Shown here piece after piece: positions 1 through 8,421 of a stretch of 64,000 nt of DNA. Position 1 is the stretch's first letter. The number at the start of each line of letters is the position of its first letter. The notes beneath the pieces were generated by a model. It was not told the DNA's origin. It saw only the letters and a program-made list of their open reading frames with translations, and did not search any database. The DNA is from an uncultured Phascolarctobacterium sp. GTDB taxonomy: Bacteria; Bacillota; Negativicutes; Acidaminococcales; Acidaminococcaceae. The position numbers were made by a program, and so were the translations under genes. The stretch covers positions 34,428 to 98,427 of the forward strand of contig NZ_CALDXR010000020.1 in NCBI RefSeq assembly GCF_937920985.1, in the 5' to 3' direction.

Positions 1-2
1 AT

Positions 3-500
3 CCGCATGTTTTCGGTGATACCCATGTCGACAACAGCGATGACGTGCTGGTAAACTGGGAGGCTATCAAAAAGCAGGAAAAACAGGAGCGCAAGCATGT
101 TTTGGACGGCGTAACGCAAGGACTGCCGGCGCTGCTGCGTGCCTATAAGCTGCAAAGCAAGGCTGCGAAGGTTGGCTTTGACTGGCCGGATAGTGTATCT
201 GTATGGGCTAAGGTACAGGAAGAGCTGGGCGAGCTGCAGGAAGCCTTACAGTCAGGCGACAAGTCTGCTGCTGAGAGCGAGCTAGGCGATGTGCTTTTTG
301 CTGTGGTAAATTACGCACGTCATTACGGTATTGAGCCTGAAGTAGCTTTAGATGGCACAAATAATCGCTTTGCTGCCCGTTTCAATTACGTAGAAAAGCA
401 GGTGGAGGACAGTGGCAAAGGCTGGCAGGACTTCACTTTAGCTGAGCTGGATAAATTTTGGGATGAGGCTAAGGAGTTAGAACGCAAGCAGATTTTATAA
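3..500 (+). CDS. mazG: Nucleoside triphosphate pyrophosphohydrolase MazG, C-terminal part (5' truncated by window)
   Basis: MazG hydrolyses NTPs and dNTPs to the monophosphate and pyrophosphate, clearing abnormal nucleotides. The frame is open from the first bases and reads PHVFGDTHVD, the conserved junction between the two MazG domains, so the true start lies left of the window and the GTG at 45 is not a start. The domain present carries the metal-binding helix EELGELQEAL and the second acidic motif ELGDVLFAVVN. The gene stands at the head of a Bacillus-like series (mazG, divIC, S1 protein, tilS, hpt, ftsH). Family assignment is firm; substrate preference cannot be read. Confidence 0.93.
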   Translation, partial: PHVFGDTHVDNSDDVLVNWEAIKKQEKQERKHVLDGVTQGLPALLRAYKLQSKAAKVGFDWPDSVSVWAKVQEELGELQEALQSGDKSAAESELGDVLFAVVNYARHYGIEPEVALDGTNNRFAARFNYVEKQVEDSGKGWQDFTLAELDKFWDEAKELERKQIL

Positions 501-571
501 GGTGATTTTGCAATAAAGTTACTAAAATAACGCTATTTTTCGCTTGTTTTATAAATATTTTCGGAAAAGGC

Positions 572-600
572 TTGCAGGAAAACGCTTTAGAGTGTAGAAT
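572..600 (+). promoter_or_regulatory. Promoter of the HU gene
   Basis: TTGCAG (572-577) and TAGAAT (595-600) are separated by 17 bases, a good sigma-A type promoter about 95 bases ahead of the HU start. Confidence 0.6.
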
Positions 601-695
601 ACTATTGCTAGTTAAATATGAGTTACGTTACGAAGTTACGTGCTCCGCAAGCATTTGCAATAACAACTAAAGTCATAATTAAGGAGGAATTTTTG

Positions 696-974
696 ATGAA
701 CAAGACTGAGTTAATCGCTGCTGTTGCTGAAAAAGCCGGCTTAACCAAAAAAGACGTTGAAAAAGTTATCACCGCTACCCTGGAAACCGTTAAAGAGGTA
801 GTTGCTAAGGGTGACAAAGTACAGGTAGTTGGCTTTGGTACTTTTGAAGCACGTGCTCGTAAAGAACGTGAAGGTAAGAATCCGGCAACCAAAGAAAAGA
901 TTGTTATTCCTGCTGCAACCGTACCTGCTTTCAAAGCTGGTAAGGCTTTCAAGGATGCTGTTAACGCAAAATAA
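696..974 (+). CDS. hup: DNA-binding protein HU
   Basis: A 92-residue histone-like protein that binds and bends DNA as a dimer. The start at 696 is set by a strong AAGGAGG site 8 bases upstream; an in-frame extension to 618 has no ribosome binding site. The family pattern is clear: an N-terminal helical part (NKTELIAAVAEKAGL), then GFGTFEARARKEREGKNP, and a basic C-terminus (AFKAGKAFKDAV). Length matches normal HU. It has its own promoter (572-600) and a terminator directly after it, so it is a single-gene unit between mazG and the divIC-like gene. Confidence 0.95.
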   Translation: MNKTELIAAVAEKAGLTKKDVEKVITATLETVKEVVAKGDKVQVVGFGTFEARARKEREGKNPATKEKIVIPAATVPAFKAGKAFKDAVNAK

Positions 975-992
975 GCTGTATTAGTGCTGTGG

Positions 993-1017
993 GCCCGGCA
1001 GCCTTGCCGGGCTTTTC
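993..1017 (+). terminator. Intrinsic terminator after HU gene
   Basis: GCCCGGCA (993-1000) pairs with TGCCGGGC (1005-1012) over a four-base loop and is followed by TTTT. Confidence 0.85.
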
Positions 1018-1071
1018 TCTAAAATATGCAGCAGAATACTGATGCAGCTTCAATGTTAAGGGGGCGAAGAA

Positions 1072-1365
1072 ATGGTTAGACGTCGAGTGAGACATAAATC
1101 TATTGCATTCCCATTATTTATGACGCTGCTGATTCTTGCCTGCGCGTACGGTATTGTCAAGCAGGAGTATTCTATTTGCCAGATTAAAAATGAGCAGGCT
1201 GCCACACAGCAACGTATTGCTACTTTGAAAAAACAAAAGGCAGAGCTGGAGGCAGAGCGTAAACGGCTGGATGACCCGCGTTACATTGAAAAGCTCGCCC
1301 GTGAGGATTACAACATGGTGGGTAAAAACGAGGTGCCGCTGTTTATAGTTGATGAGAAAAAATAA
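1072..1365 (+). CDS. divIC: Septum formation initiator (DivIC/FtsB family)
   Basis: A 97-residue bitopic membrane protein of the FtsB/DivIC family, which connects early and late division proteins at the septum. It shows a basic cytoplasmic N-terminus (MVRRRVRHK), one transmembrane helix at about residues 12-30, a coiled coil at about 35-68 (ATQQRIATLKKQKAELEAER), and the family's closing motif DPRYIEKLAREDYNMV. It lies between mazG and the S1 protein gene, as divIC does in Bacillus. Symbol by position and architecture; small size limits certainty. Confidence 0.85.
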   Translation: MVRRRVRHKSIAFPLFMTLLILACAYGIVKQEYSICQIKNEQAATQQRIATLKKQKAELEAERKRLDDPRYIEKLAREDYNMVGKNEVPLFIVDEKK

Positions 1366-1366
1366 G

Positions 1367-1404
1367 GCAGAACAAGAAATGATTGCTTTTGTTCTGCTTT
1401 TTTT
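1367..1404 (+). terminator. Intrinsic terminator after divIC-like gene
   Basis: GCAGAACA (1367-1374) pairs with TGTTCTGC (1390-1397) and runs into seven T residues. Confidence 0.85.
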
Positions 1405-1405
1405 A

Positions 1406-1435
1406 TTGACACCATGAAAAATTAAAGAGTATAAT
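1406..1435 (+). promoter_or_regulatory. Promoter of the S1-domain gene
   Basis: A consensus TTGACA (1406-1411) and TATAAT (1430-1435) are 18 bases apart, immediately after the divIC terminator. Confidence 0.7.
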
Positions 1436-1475
1436 ACAAGAGTATTAAGAATTTTTAAGGGGGATTTTTTTCTCG

Positions 1476-1970
1476 ATGTCACTTGAAGTAGGTGCAATTG
1501 TAGAGGGTGAAGTTACAGGTATCACCAATTTTGGCGCATTTGTCCAACTGCCTGAGGGCAAGGTTGGCCTGATTCACATTTCTGAGGTTTCTAATGTTTA
1601 TGTAAAAGACGTGCATGACTTTTTAAAGGAGCACGACAAGGTTAAGGTTAAGGTATTATCTGTAGATGACCGCGGCAAAATCGGCTTGTCTATCAAACAG
1701 CTCACACCGCCGCCGGCTCCGCAGGCAAGACCGCAGCGTCCGCAGAATGATAATCGCGAGCGCCGCAGCAACAATAACGGTATGCGTCCTCAAGGCGACA
1801 ATCGTGAACGCCGTGGTGGTATGCGCCCGCAAAGCGCAAGACCGATGGCTCCCGTTTCGTTTGAGGATAAATTATCCAAATTCTTGAAAGACAGCGATGA
1901 CCGTATGCTGGACTTAAAACGTAATACTGAGTCTAAACGCGGTGGTCGTGGTGCCAGACGTGATAAATAA
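1476..1970 (+). CDS. S1 RNA-binding domain protein (YabR-like)
   Basis: A 164-residue protein with one S1 (OB-fold) RNA-binding domain at residues 1-73 (GAIVEGEVTGITNFGAFVQL, then GLIHISEVSN and GKIGLSIKQL). A basic, disordered linker rich in Arg, Asn, Pro and Gly follows, with near-repeats of NDNRERR and GMRPQ, and then a short charged tail. It equals YabR of Bacillus in position (after divIC, before tilS) and domain, but the tail is longer. A general RNA or ribosome-associated role is inferred; the exact target is unknown. Confidence 0.85.
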   Translation: MSLEVGAIVEGEVTGITNFGAFVQLPEGKVGLIHISEVSNVYVKDVHDFLKEHDKVKVKVLSVDDRGKIGLSIKQLTPPPAPQARPQRPQNDNRERRSNNNGMRPQGDNRERRGGMRPQSARPMAPVSFEDKLSKFLKDSDDRMLDLKRNTESKRGGRGARRDK

Positions 1971-1992
1971 GCAAGCTGGTAATTAATGAAAT

Positions 1993-2016
1993 GGCACTCC
2001 TGAGAGTGCCTTTTCT
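1993..2016 (+). terminator. Intrinsic terminator after S1-domain gene
   Basis: GGCACTC (1993-1999) pairs with GAGTGCC (2004-2010) across loop CTGA, followed by TTTTCTTTT. Confidence 0.85.
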
Positions 2017-2075
2017 TTTATAGCATAGAAAAATGTGGTATGACACGTTTGAACCGCTGCTGAAGGAGATATGCT

Positions 2076-3062
2076 ATGAGGCAGATTGCGCCTGCAGTCT
2101 ATAAGCTGCGCAAAACAATTAAAAATTTGTTGCGGCCGGAGGCTCACTACCTGCTGGCGGTGAGCGGCGGCGCTGATTCCCTGGCTTTGGCACATGCCTG
2201 CGCTGCTTTGGCAGCGCAGGGCTGGGGACGCTACAGCGTCTGCCATGTCGAGCACGGACTGCGCGGGGAAGAGGCACTGCGCGATATGCAGGCAGTGCAG
2301 CGTGCCTGCAAGGCTTGGGGACTGCCCTGCTTTACAGAGCATGTGCAGGCTGCAGCGTATGCAGCGCAGCAGCATCTTTCTACTGAGGATGCTGCGCGCC
2401 GCCTGCGTTATGCTGCGCTGAGGCGCGTAGCGGCGCAGCAGGGCGCTGCAGCAATTGTTACGGCGCATCACGAGGGTGATCAGGCGGAAACGCTGCTCTT
2501 AAGGCTGTTGCGCGGCGCAGGCCTGCAGGGACTTGCCGGGATGCGGGCGCAGCAGGGTGACATCATCAGGCCGCTGCTCGCGTTGCCCAAGAGCCTGCTG
2601 GAGGAATACTGCAGTGCGGAAGGCATTGCTGTTTGCTACGACAGCACTAACGCGGATACAGCGTATACGCGTAACCGCGTGCGGCTGGAGCTTTTGCCAT
2701 ACCTGGAGCGTAGTTTTAACCCCGCTGTAGTGCCGTCATTGGCGCGTACTGCCGCCTTGCTGGCGCAGGACGCGGAATGTCTGGAGCAAATAGCTGACAA
2801 TGCTTACAGGCAGCTGGCGCGCAGGCAGGAGGATGCTGTCAGCCTGCCGGTGACGCAGCTTACAGCACTGCACAGTGCTGTAAGGCTGAGGCTGTTAAGG
2901 CGCGCGTATTTCGAGCTGGGCGGTGAGGAGCTGTCCTATGAGCGTACTCAGGCCATTGATTCCTTGTTGCTCCGACGCAGTGGCGGCAAGGTTATCCAGC
3001 TGCCGCAGGGAATAAACGTAGTCTATAGAAATAAACAGCTTATTTTTGTTAAAATTATATAA
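2076..3062 (+). CDS. tilS: tRNA(Ile)-lysidine synthase TilS, short form
   Basis: TilS attaches lysine to C34 of tRNA-Ile2 (CAU anticodon) using ATP, converting it to an AUA-reading isoleucine tRNA. The PP-loop SGGADSLAL begins at residue 30 and HxxDQAET-type sequence follows (HHEGDQAETLLLRLLRG). At 328 residues it is shorter than the Bacillus and E. coli enzymes: it has the N-terminal N-type ATPase domain and the middle substrate-binding part but no C-terminal TilS_C domain, like the short Aquifex form. Start at 2076 follows AAGGAGAT. hpt follows 20 bases later, as in Bacillus. Confidence 0.93.
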   Translation: MRQIAPAVYKLRKTIKNLLRPEAHYLLAVSGGADSLALAHACAALAAQGWGRYSVCHVEHGLRGEEALRDMQAVQRACKAWGLPCFTEHVQAAAYAAQQHLSTEDAARRLRYAALRRVAAQQGAAAIVTAHHEGDQAETLLLRLLRGAGLQGLAGMRAQQGDIIRPLLALPKSLLEEYCSAEGIAVCYDSTNADTAYTRNRVRLELLPYLERSFNPAVVPSLARTAALLAQDAECLEQIADNAYRQLARRQEDAVSLPVTQLTALHSAVRLRLLRRAYFELGGEELSYERTQAIDSLLLRRSGGKVIQLPQGINVVYRNKQLIFVKII

Positions 3063-3082
3063 AGTATAAGGAGAATGGAAAA

Positions 3083-3625
3083 ATGCATGACGATATTAAG
3101 ACAGTTTTGCTGACTAAAGAAGAAATTGATGCCCGCGTACAGGAAATGGGTAAGCAGATTGCAGCTGATTATGCAGACAAGGATTTGGTTGTCATTGTTC
3201 TGCTGAAGGGTGCTGCTTGGTTTGCTACCGACCTGACCCGCGCTATTGATATGCCGCTGCGCGTAGACTTCATGGTTGCTTCTTCTTATGGCAACGGAAC
3301 CAGCACTAGCGGCAGCGTTAAGGTTAAGCTGGATGTCAGCGAAGACATTAAGGGTAAAGATGTGCTGGTAATCGATGATATCATTGACAGCGGCGTTACC
3401 TTTGCTTCTATCACCGATATGCTGCGTCACTACAAGCCCGCAACTCTGAAAACCGCTGCTCTGTGCGACAAGGCGGAGCGCCGTGTAAATGGCCTGGAGG
3501 CTGATTACGTAGGCTTTAAAATTCCTGACGAATTTGTAGTAGGCTACGGTCTGGATTATGCAGGTGATTACCGTAATCTGCCGTTTATCGGCATCCTGAA
3601 GCCTGCCGTATATGCACGCAAATAA
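3083..3625 (+). CDS. hpt: Hypoxanthine phosphoribosyltransferase
   Basis: Converts hypoxanthine (and usually guanine) plus PRPP into IMP or GMP in purine salvage. The PRPP-binding loop VLVIDDIIDSGVTFA lies at about residues 93-107, and the N-terminal VVIVLLKGAAWFATDL and the DYVGFKIPDEFVVGYGLDY stretch are family hallmarks. The 180-residue length is normal. It sits between tilS and ftsH, the conserved Firmicutes order. It connects to the purine permease and adenine deaminase at 47-50 kb, which would supply hypoxanthine. Confidence 0.95.
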   Translation: MHDDIKTVLLTKEEIDARVQEMGKQIAADYADKDLVVIVLLKGAAWFATDLTRAIDMPLRVDFMVASSYGNGTSTSGSVKVKLDVSEDIKGKDVLVIDDIIDSGVTFASITDMLRHYKPATLKTAALCDKAERRVNGLEADYVGFKIPDEFVVGYGLDYAGDYRNLPFIGILKPAVYARK

Positions 3626-3649
3626 AAGCCTATAAATTGCATAAAACAG

Positions 3650-3678
3650 TTGCTAGTTTTTCCTATCTATAATATAAT
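3650..3678 (+). promoter_or_regulatory. Promoter of ftsH
   Basis: TTGCTA (3650-3655) and TATAAT (3673-3678) are 17 bases apart, between hpt and ftsH. Confidence 0.6.
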
Positions 3679-3714
3679 AAAATATTATGAGCTAAGTGGA
3701 AGGAGGCTACGTGC

Positions 3715-5670
3715 TTGAATAAATTTTTTAAGAACGTACTTTTTTATCTGCTGATTATCATGGTAATTATCTGGATGTTTGACCTTTACGGTGAAAAGAA
3801 TTCTAAGCCTGCCGATATAAGCTATACCAGCTTTATGCAGCATGTACAGCAGGACGAAATCAAACAGGTAACTATTGTTGATAACGTTATCAGCGGTAAA
3901 TTAAAGGATGGCAAGGAATTTTCTACCGTTGCGCCTAATGACAGCAAGCTGGTAGAAAAGCTGGAAGCAAAGAAAGTAGACATTAAGGCAGAGCTGCCGC
4001 CGCAGCCACCTTGGTGGATGAGCATTCTCAGCTCTATTTTGCCGATGCTGATTATTGTAGGCCTGTGGTTTATGCTGATGAACCAGGGAGGTGCCGGTGG
4101 CGGCAAGGTGATGAACTTTGGCAAGAGCCGTGCACGTCGCTACGATGAGGAAAAACTGAAGATAACCTTTAAGGATGTTGCCGGTGCTGAAGAAGCCAAG
4201 CAGGAGCTGGAAGAGGTTGTTGAATTCCTGAAGCATCCGCAGAAGTATAATGACTTGGGAGCTAAGATTCCTAAAGGTGTTTTGCTCTATGGCCCTCCGG
4301 GTACAGGCAAAACCTTGCTGGCGAAGGCAGTTGCCGGTGAAGCGGGAGTTCCGTTCTTCAGCATTTCCGGTTCTGACTTTGTAGAAATGTTTGTTGGTGT
4401 CGGCGCTTCGCGTGTACGTGATTTGTTCGACCAGGCAAAGAAAAGTGCACCCTGCATCGTATTTATCGATGAGATTGATGCCGTAGGCCGTCAGCGCGGC
4501 GCCGGTCTTGGCGGTGGCCATGACGAGCGCGAGCAGACTCTGAACCAATTACTGGTTGAGATGGACGGCTTCAGTGCTAACGAAGGCATCATTATGATTG
4601 CTGCAACCAACCGTCCGGATATTCTGGACCCGGCGCTGCTGCGTCCCGGCCGTTTCGACCGCCAGATTGTAGTAGACCGTCCTGATATCAAGGGACGTAC
4701 CGAAATCCTGAAGGTACATGTCAAGGGTAAGCCGATAGGACAGGATGTAAATCTGGACGTAATCGCTCAGCGTACCCCCGGCTTTACCGGTGCTGATTTA
4801 TCCAACCTGGTTAATGAAGCAGCGCTGCTGACTGCCCGCAAGGACAAGAAGGCCATCAATATGCCGGAAATGGAAGAGGCTGCCGAGCGTGTTATCATGG
4901 GACCGGAGCGCAAGAGCCGTGTCATCAGTGATAAGGAAAAACGCCTGACTGCTTACCATGAAGGCGGTCATACTATCGTTGGTATGCTGCTTGAGCATAC
5001 TGACCCTGTACATAAGGTTACCATCATTCCGCGTGGCCGTGCCGGTGGTTATACCCTGAGCCTGCCGAAGGAAGATAAGTATTATGCAACCCGCAGCGAA
5101 ATGCTTGATGAGCTGAAGGTGCTGTTGGGTGGCCGTGTGGCCGAAGCTCTGGTGCTGAAGGAAATCTCAAGCGGTGCCAGCAATGATTTGCAGCGTGCAA
5201 CTCAACTGGCACGCCAGATGATTTGCGAATACGGCATGAGCGAAAACATCGGTCCTGTAACCTTTGGTCATCGTCAGGACCAGGTATTCCTGGGCCGTGA
5301 CATTGCCCGCGACAAGGATTACAGTGAAGAAGTGGCAGCTGAAATTGATAAAGAGGTACGCTCCTTTATGGAAGATGCCTATGCTGCTACCGAAAAGCTG
5401 CTGTCCGACAATATTGACAAGCTGCATGTGATTGCCAAGGCTCTGATGGAGAAGGAAACTCTGGAAGAGGAAGAAATCAACCAGCTGGTAAAATATGGTC
5501 ATATCCTGACCGCAGAGGAAAAGCTGCAATTAGTACAGCAATCTGTTGTGGATGAGGAAGCAGCTGCTGCTCCCGTTGCCGAAGCTGATGCAAAGGCTGA
5601 AGCGCCTGCTGCCGAAGCAGATGCACCGAAAGCTGCTGCAAATGCAGGCGAAGAAGCACCCAAAGAATAA
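3715..5670 (+). CDS. ftsH: ATP-dependent zinc metalloprotease FtsH
   Basis: Membrane-bound AAA+ protease that unfolds and degrades membrane and short-lived cytosolic proteins as a hexamer. Transmembrane helices lie at about residues 7-24 and 100-121, the AAA+ domain has Walker A GPPGTGKT at 193-200 and FIDEIDAVGRQR, and the zinc site HEGGH is at 415-419. The start is a TTG at 3715 placed after AAGGAGG; the GTG four bases earlier is out of frame and stops at once. The C-terminus is a long Ala/Glu-rich acidic tail, probably disordered. Length 651 is normal. Confidence 0.97.
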   Translation: MNKFFKNVLFYLLIIMVIIWMFDLYGEKNSKPADISYTSFMQHVQQDEIKQVTIVDNVISGKLKDGKEFSTVAPNDSKLVEKLEAKKVDIKAELPPQPPWWMSILSSILPMLIIVGLWFMLMNQGGAGGGKVMNFGKSRARRYDEEKLKITFKDVAGAEEAKQELEEVVEFLKHPQKYNDLGAKIPKGVLLYGPPGTGKTLLAKAVAGEAGVPFFSISGSDFVEMFVGVGASRVRDLFDQAKKSAPCIVFIDEIDAVGRQRGAGLGGGHDEREQTLNQLLVEMDGFSANEGIIMIAATNRPDILDPALLRPGRFDRQIVVDRPDIKGRTEILKVHVKGKPIGQDVNLDVIAQRTPGFTGADLSNLVNEAALLTARKDKKAINMPEMEEAAERVIMGPERKSRVISDKEKRLTAYHEGGHTIVGMLLEHTDPVHKVTIIPRGRAGGYTLSLPKEDKYYATRSEMLDELKVLLGGRVAEALVLKEISSGASNDLQRATQLARQMICEYGMSENIGPVTFGHRQDQVFLGRDIARDKDYSEEVAAEIDKEVRSFMEDAYAATEKLLSDNIDKLHVIAKALMEKETLEEEEINQLVKYGHILTAEEKLQLVQQSVVDEEAAAAPVAEADAKAEAPAAEADAPKAAANAGEEAPKE

Positions 5671-5683
5671 TAGCAAAAAATTA

Positions 5684-5717
5684 ACGCTCGCGTTCTGAAG
5701 AACGCGGGCGTTTTTTT
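5684..5717. terminator. Bidirectional terminator between ftsH and the LysR gene
   Basis: The arms 5684-5695 and 5700-5711 form a GC-rich stem with loop TGAA. T-runs follow on the plus strand and, because AAAAAA precedes the hairpin, also on the minus strand. The genes converge here. Confidence 0.85.
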
Positions 5718-5721
5718 GCGC

Positions 5722-6603
5722 TTAGTTAAAATTTCGGAAAAACTCCAAGAATCGCTCTGCCGCCAGTGACAACCTATGCTCCTTACTCCAATATAACGTC
5801 TGATCAAAATGCAGCTTCTCATCAACAAGCTGCCGTCGCACCATCCCCTGCGGCACAGCATCACTCTCTAACGCAGCGACAACCGCAACCCCAAGACCGC
5901 TCGTCGCAAAGGTAAGCGCACTCTCCGCCGTAGTAGCAATAAAGGCGATATGAGGCTTAACCGCATAATCCTTAAATGCACTGCGCAAAAGCGCATAGCT
6001 GCCATAATTACAGCACAAGGGCACACCTGCCAAATCCTCCGGCGAAAGCATGCTTTTACCTGCCCAAGGAACCGCAAATCCGGTATTATAGAAAGCATAA
6101 AAACTCTCCCGCTGCACCTTGATAGTAGCGAAATTGTGCGCCGCAGGCAACGGCGCATTGGCAAAGGCAAAATCAATACTGCCGGCCTCCAACTGCTGCT
6201 GTTGCTGTTCTACCGTAGCATCGTGAAACTGATAGCTGATGCCGGGATTTTCTTTGGCAAAGGGAATAAGATAGCTGCGCAGGAAATAGTCGGTACGTAC
6301 GTGTGACACGCTGAAGCGCAGCGTGCCGGCGGCACGCCTGCCGAAGGCCTGCATACGCAGGCTGATATCATCCTCCGTATTGCACAGCTGACGTGCCTGC
6401 TGCAAAAAGGTTTCACCTGCCTCCGTCAGCTCAATGTGGCGCTTACCGCGCTGCATTTTGAAAAGCTGCACGCCATAATTTCTTTCGATAGCCTTCATCT
6501 GTGCGCTGAGCGCCGGCTGTACGATGCCCAATCGCTTAGCTGCGGCGCTGAGATTACCTGTTTCGGCAACAGTGATAAAGTTTCTGTAAAAAGCGAAATC
6601 CAT
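5722..6603 (-). CDS. LysR-family transcriptional regulator
   Basis: A 293-residue LysR-type regulator: winged helix-turn-helix at residues 1-60 (NFITVAETGNLSAAAKRLGI, then QPALSAQMKAIERNYGVQLF) followed by a periplasmic-binding-protein-like effector domain at about 90-290. It is divergent from the DASS transporter gene, 144 bases away, with a perfect inverted repeat between them, so the transporter is its likely target and the transported acid its likely effector. The effector itself cannot be read from sequence. Confidence 0.92.
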   Translation of the reverse strand: MDFAFYRNFITVAETGNLSAAAKRLGIVQPALSAQMKAIERNYGVQLFKMQRGKRHIELTEAGETFLQQARQLCNTEDDISLRMQAFGRRAAGTLRFSVSHVRTDYFLRSYLIPFAKENPGISYQFHDATVEQQQQQLEAGSIDFAFANAPLPAAHNFATIKVQRESFYAFYNTGFAVPWAGKSMLSPEDLAGVPLCCNYGSYALLRSAFKDYAVKPHIAFIATTAESALTFATSGLGVAVVAALESDAVPQGMVRRQLVDEKLHFDQTLYWSKEHRLSLAAERFLEFFRNFN

Positions 6604-6659
6604 AGCAGTATCTCCTTAAAATATCAAAAAATATGATTATAATAATCAAAATAAAGTCT

Positions 6660-6696
6660 TTTACTTAATTATAGAACGGGAGTAGAATTAAGTAAA
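6660..6696. promoter_or_regulatory. Inverted repeat in LysR/transporter divergent region
   Basis: TTTACTTAATT (6660-6670) and AATTAAGTAAA (6686-6696) are perfect 11-base arms around a 15-base spacer. Position between a LysR gene and its divergent neighbour suggests a regulator-binding site; a hairpin role is the alternative. Confidence 0.5.
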
Positions 6697-6747
6697 TGCA
6701 AAAATAGAAGGAAACCTTCTATTGAAACCGGAGAGGAAGCTGTTATT

Positions 6748-8160
6748 ATGAAAAAACACCGTTCGTTGAATGTTTTATCGGGACCATTGCTTTTCTTGGC
6801 AGTCTTGCTGATGCTGGCGCCTATAATTGAATTTAAGCAAGCGGCCGCCATTGCTACGATTTTCTGGATGGGCCTTTGGTGGGTGCTGCGCCCGGTAAAC
6901 ATCGCCGTAACCTCGCTGCTGCCGATTCCGCTGAACGCCATCTTCGGCATGGTGCCGATGGACGGTATTATCAGCAAATACTTTTCGGAAATCGTCGTGC
7001 TGCTGGTCGGCAGTGATCTTATCAGCCTGGTGTGGGAAAAAACACATCTTGATAAACGTTTGGCGATAAAAAGTCTTTGCGGTCTGGGCACATCGATGCG
7101 CGAGCAGATATGCGTCTGGCTGGTGGCGTCGACGCTGCTGTCTATCTTTTTGCCTAACGTCGTTGTGGTTATGATTCTGTTGCCGGTGGCTGTAAGCATG
7201 TTGCGCTTTTTAGGGCAGCAGCAGATTACCAATAATCCCGTAGCAACGCCGATTCTGTTGGCCATCGTCTGGGGCGCAGGCTTCGGCGGCTTTGGCTCTC
7301 CCTTAGGCAGCAGCTCCAATCTGGTTGCAATCAGCTATCTGGAAAAGCTTACGGGACACGAATTCATGTATGTTGATTGGGTTATCCGCTTTCTACCGCT
7401 TTTGTTTATTATCATGCTGCTCATTTTGGCTTATCTGCTGCATCTGCCGCTGCCTGTTAAACGTCTTGACGGTGGCAAGGAATATTTCCGTGCTGCCTAT
7501 GATAAGCTCGGTCCGATGAGCCGTGGTGAAAAATTAGGACTGTGGCTTTTTGTTCTCGCAACAGGTCTGGCCTTCGTCCGTCCGCTTTACGTGCAGTATC
7601 TGCCGCTGATGAAGCCTGCCTATGTTTTCTTCACCTTTGGCATGCTCACCTTTATGCTGCGCAACGAAACAGGCCAGCTGCTTCTTACATGGCGTGAGGC
7701 TGAAAAGGGCATCATGTGGGGTATGATTTTCCTTTTTTCCGGCGGGCTGGCATTAGGCCAGCTGATTACGAAAACCGGTGCGGCAACACAGATTGCTAAG
7801 GTAATCACGCTGCTGCCATTGAGCGGCGGTTGGGAAACAATGTTCAGCCTGACGCTGTTTGCCACATTCCTGACGGAAATCAGCAGCAATACCGCGGCGG
7901 CTTCTATCTCAATTCCGGTAGTACAAAGCATTTCGCAGCAACTGGGGCTGAATCCTATTCCTTATATCCTGACCTCGATTGTTGCTGTAAACTGCGCCTT
8001 CATTCTGCCGGTGAGCACACGTGCCGTGGGTGTAACCTACGGTCTGAACCCTGATGATTTACTGAAAAACGGCCTCAAGCTTTCAATAATCTGCATGCTG
8101 CTCGTCAGTGCGCTTGGCTGTATCTGCATGCATTGCTGGAGTCTTTTCAACCATCTTTAA
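6748..8160 (+). CDS. DASS-family (SLC13-like) anion/dicarboxylate transporter
   Basis: A 470-residue integral membrane protein with about a dozen hydrophobic segments. It carries the two conserved Ser-Asn motifs of the divalent anion:sodium symporter family: GSPLGSSSNLVAISYL in the first half and EISSNTAAASISIPVV in the second, plus FLPNVVVVMILLPV. Such proteins import C4-dicarboxylates, citrate or sulfate with sodium. Start at 6748 follows GGAGAGGAAGC. Divergent from the LysR gene. Dicarboxylate is the more likely substrate for this type of anaerobe, but this is inference. Confidence 0.85.
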   Translation: MKKHRSLNVLSGPLLFLAVLLMLAPIIEFKQAAAIATIFWMGLWWVLRPVNIAVTSLLPIPLNAIFGMVPMDGIISKYFSEIVVLLVGSDLISLVWEKTHLDKRLAIKSLCGLGTSMREQICVWLVASTLLSIFLPNVVVVMILLPVAVSMLRFLGQQQITNNPVATPILLAIVWGAGFGGFGSPLGSSSNLVAISYLEKLTGHEFMYVDWVIRFLPLLFIIMLLILAYLLHLPLPVKRLDGGKEYFRAAYDKLGPMSRGEKLGLWLFVLATGLAFVRPLYVQYLPLMKPAYVFFTFGMLTFMLRNETGQLLLTWREAEKGIMWGMIFLFSGGLALGQLITKTGAATQIAKVITLLPLSGGWETMFSLTLFATFLTEISSNTAAASISIPVVQSISQQLGLNPIPYILTSIVAVNCAFILPVSTRAVGVTYGLNPDDLLKNGLKLSIICMLLVSALGCICMHCWSLFNHL

Positions 8161-8177
8161 AGTAGCCTTCTTTGTTT

Positions 8178-8217
8178 ACTCCCTTGTCATTGCTGGGATG
8201 GCGGGGGAGTATTTTTT
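8178..8217 (+). terminator. Intrinsic terminator after DASS transporter
   Basis: TACTCCC (8178-8184) pairs with GGGAGTA (8205-8211) over a long loop and is followed by TTTTTT. Confidence 0.7.
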
Positions 8218-8421
8218 GTAGAGAATTGCGAAGAAGTATGCTTGAAAATGATGCAAAACAGCGGAAAAAAGAGGAAAATAGATTTTTTTTGTAAAATCGC
8301 TGATTTTAGTGCATTTTTTGCTATACAAACACGGTTTTTTGTAGTAAAATCATATCACAAGAATTTTGGCGGAACGGAAGGTTCCACACATATGCTCAAG
8401 AAAGGTTGTGTTATTAAGGTA

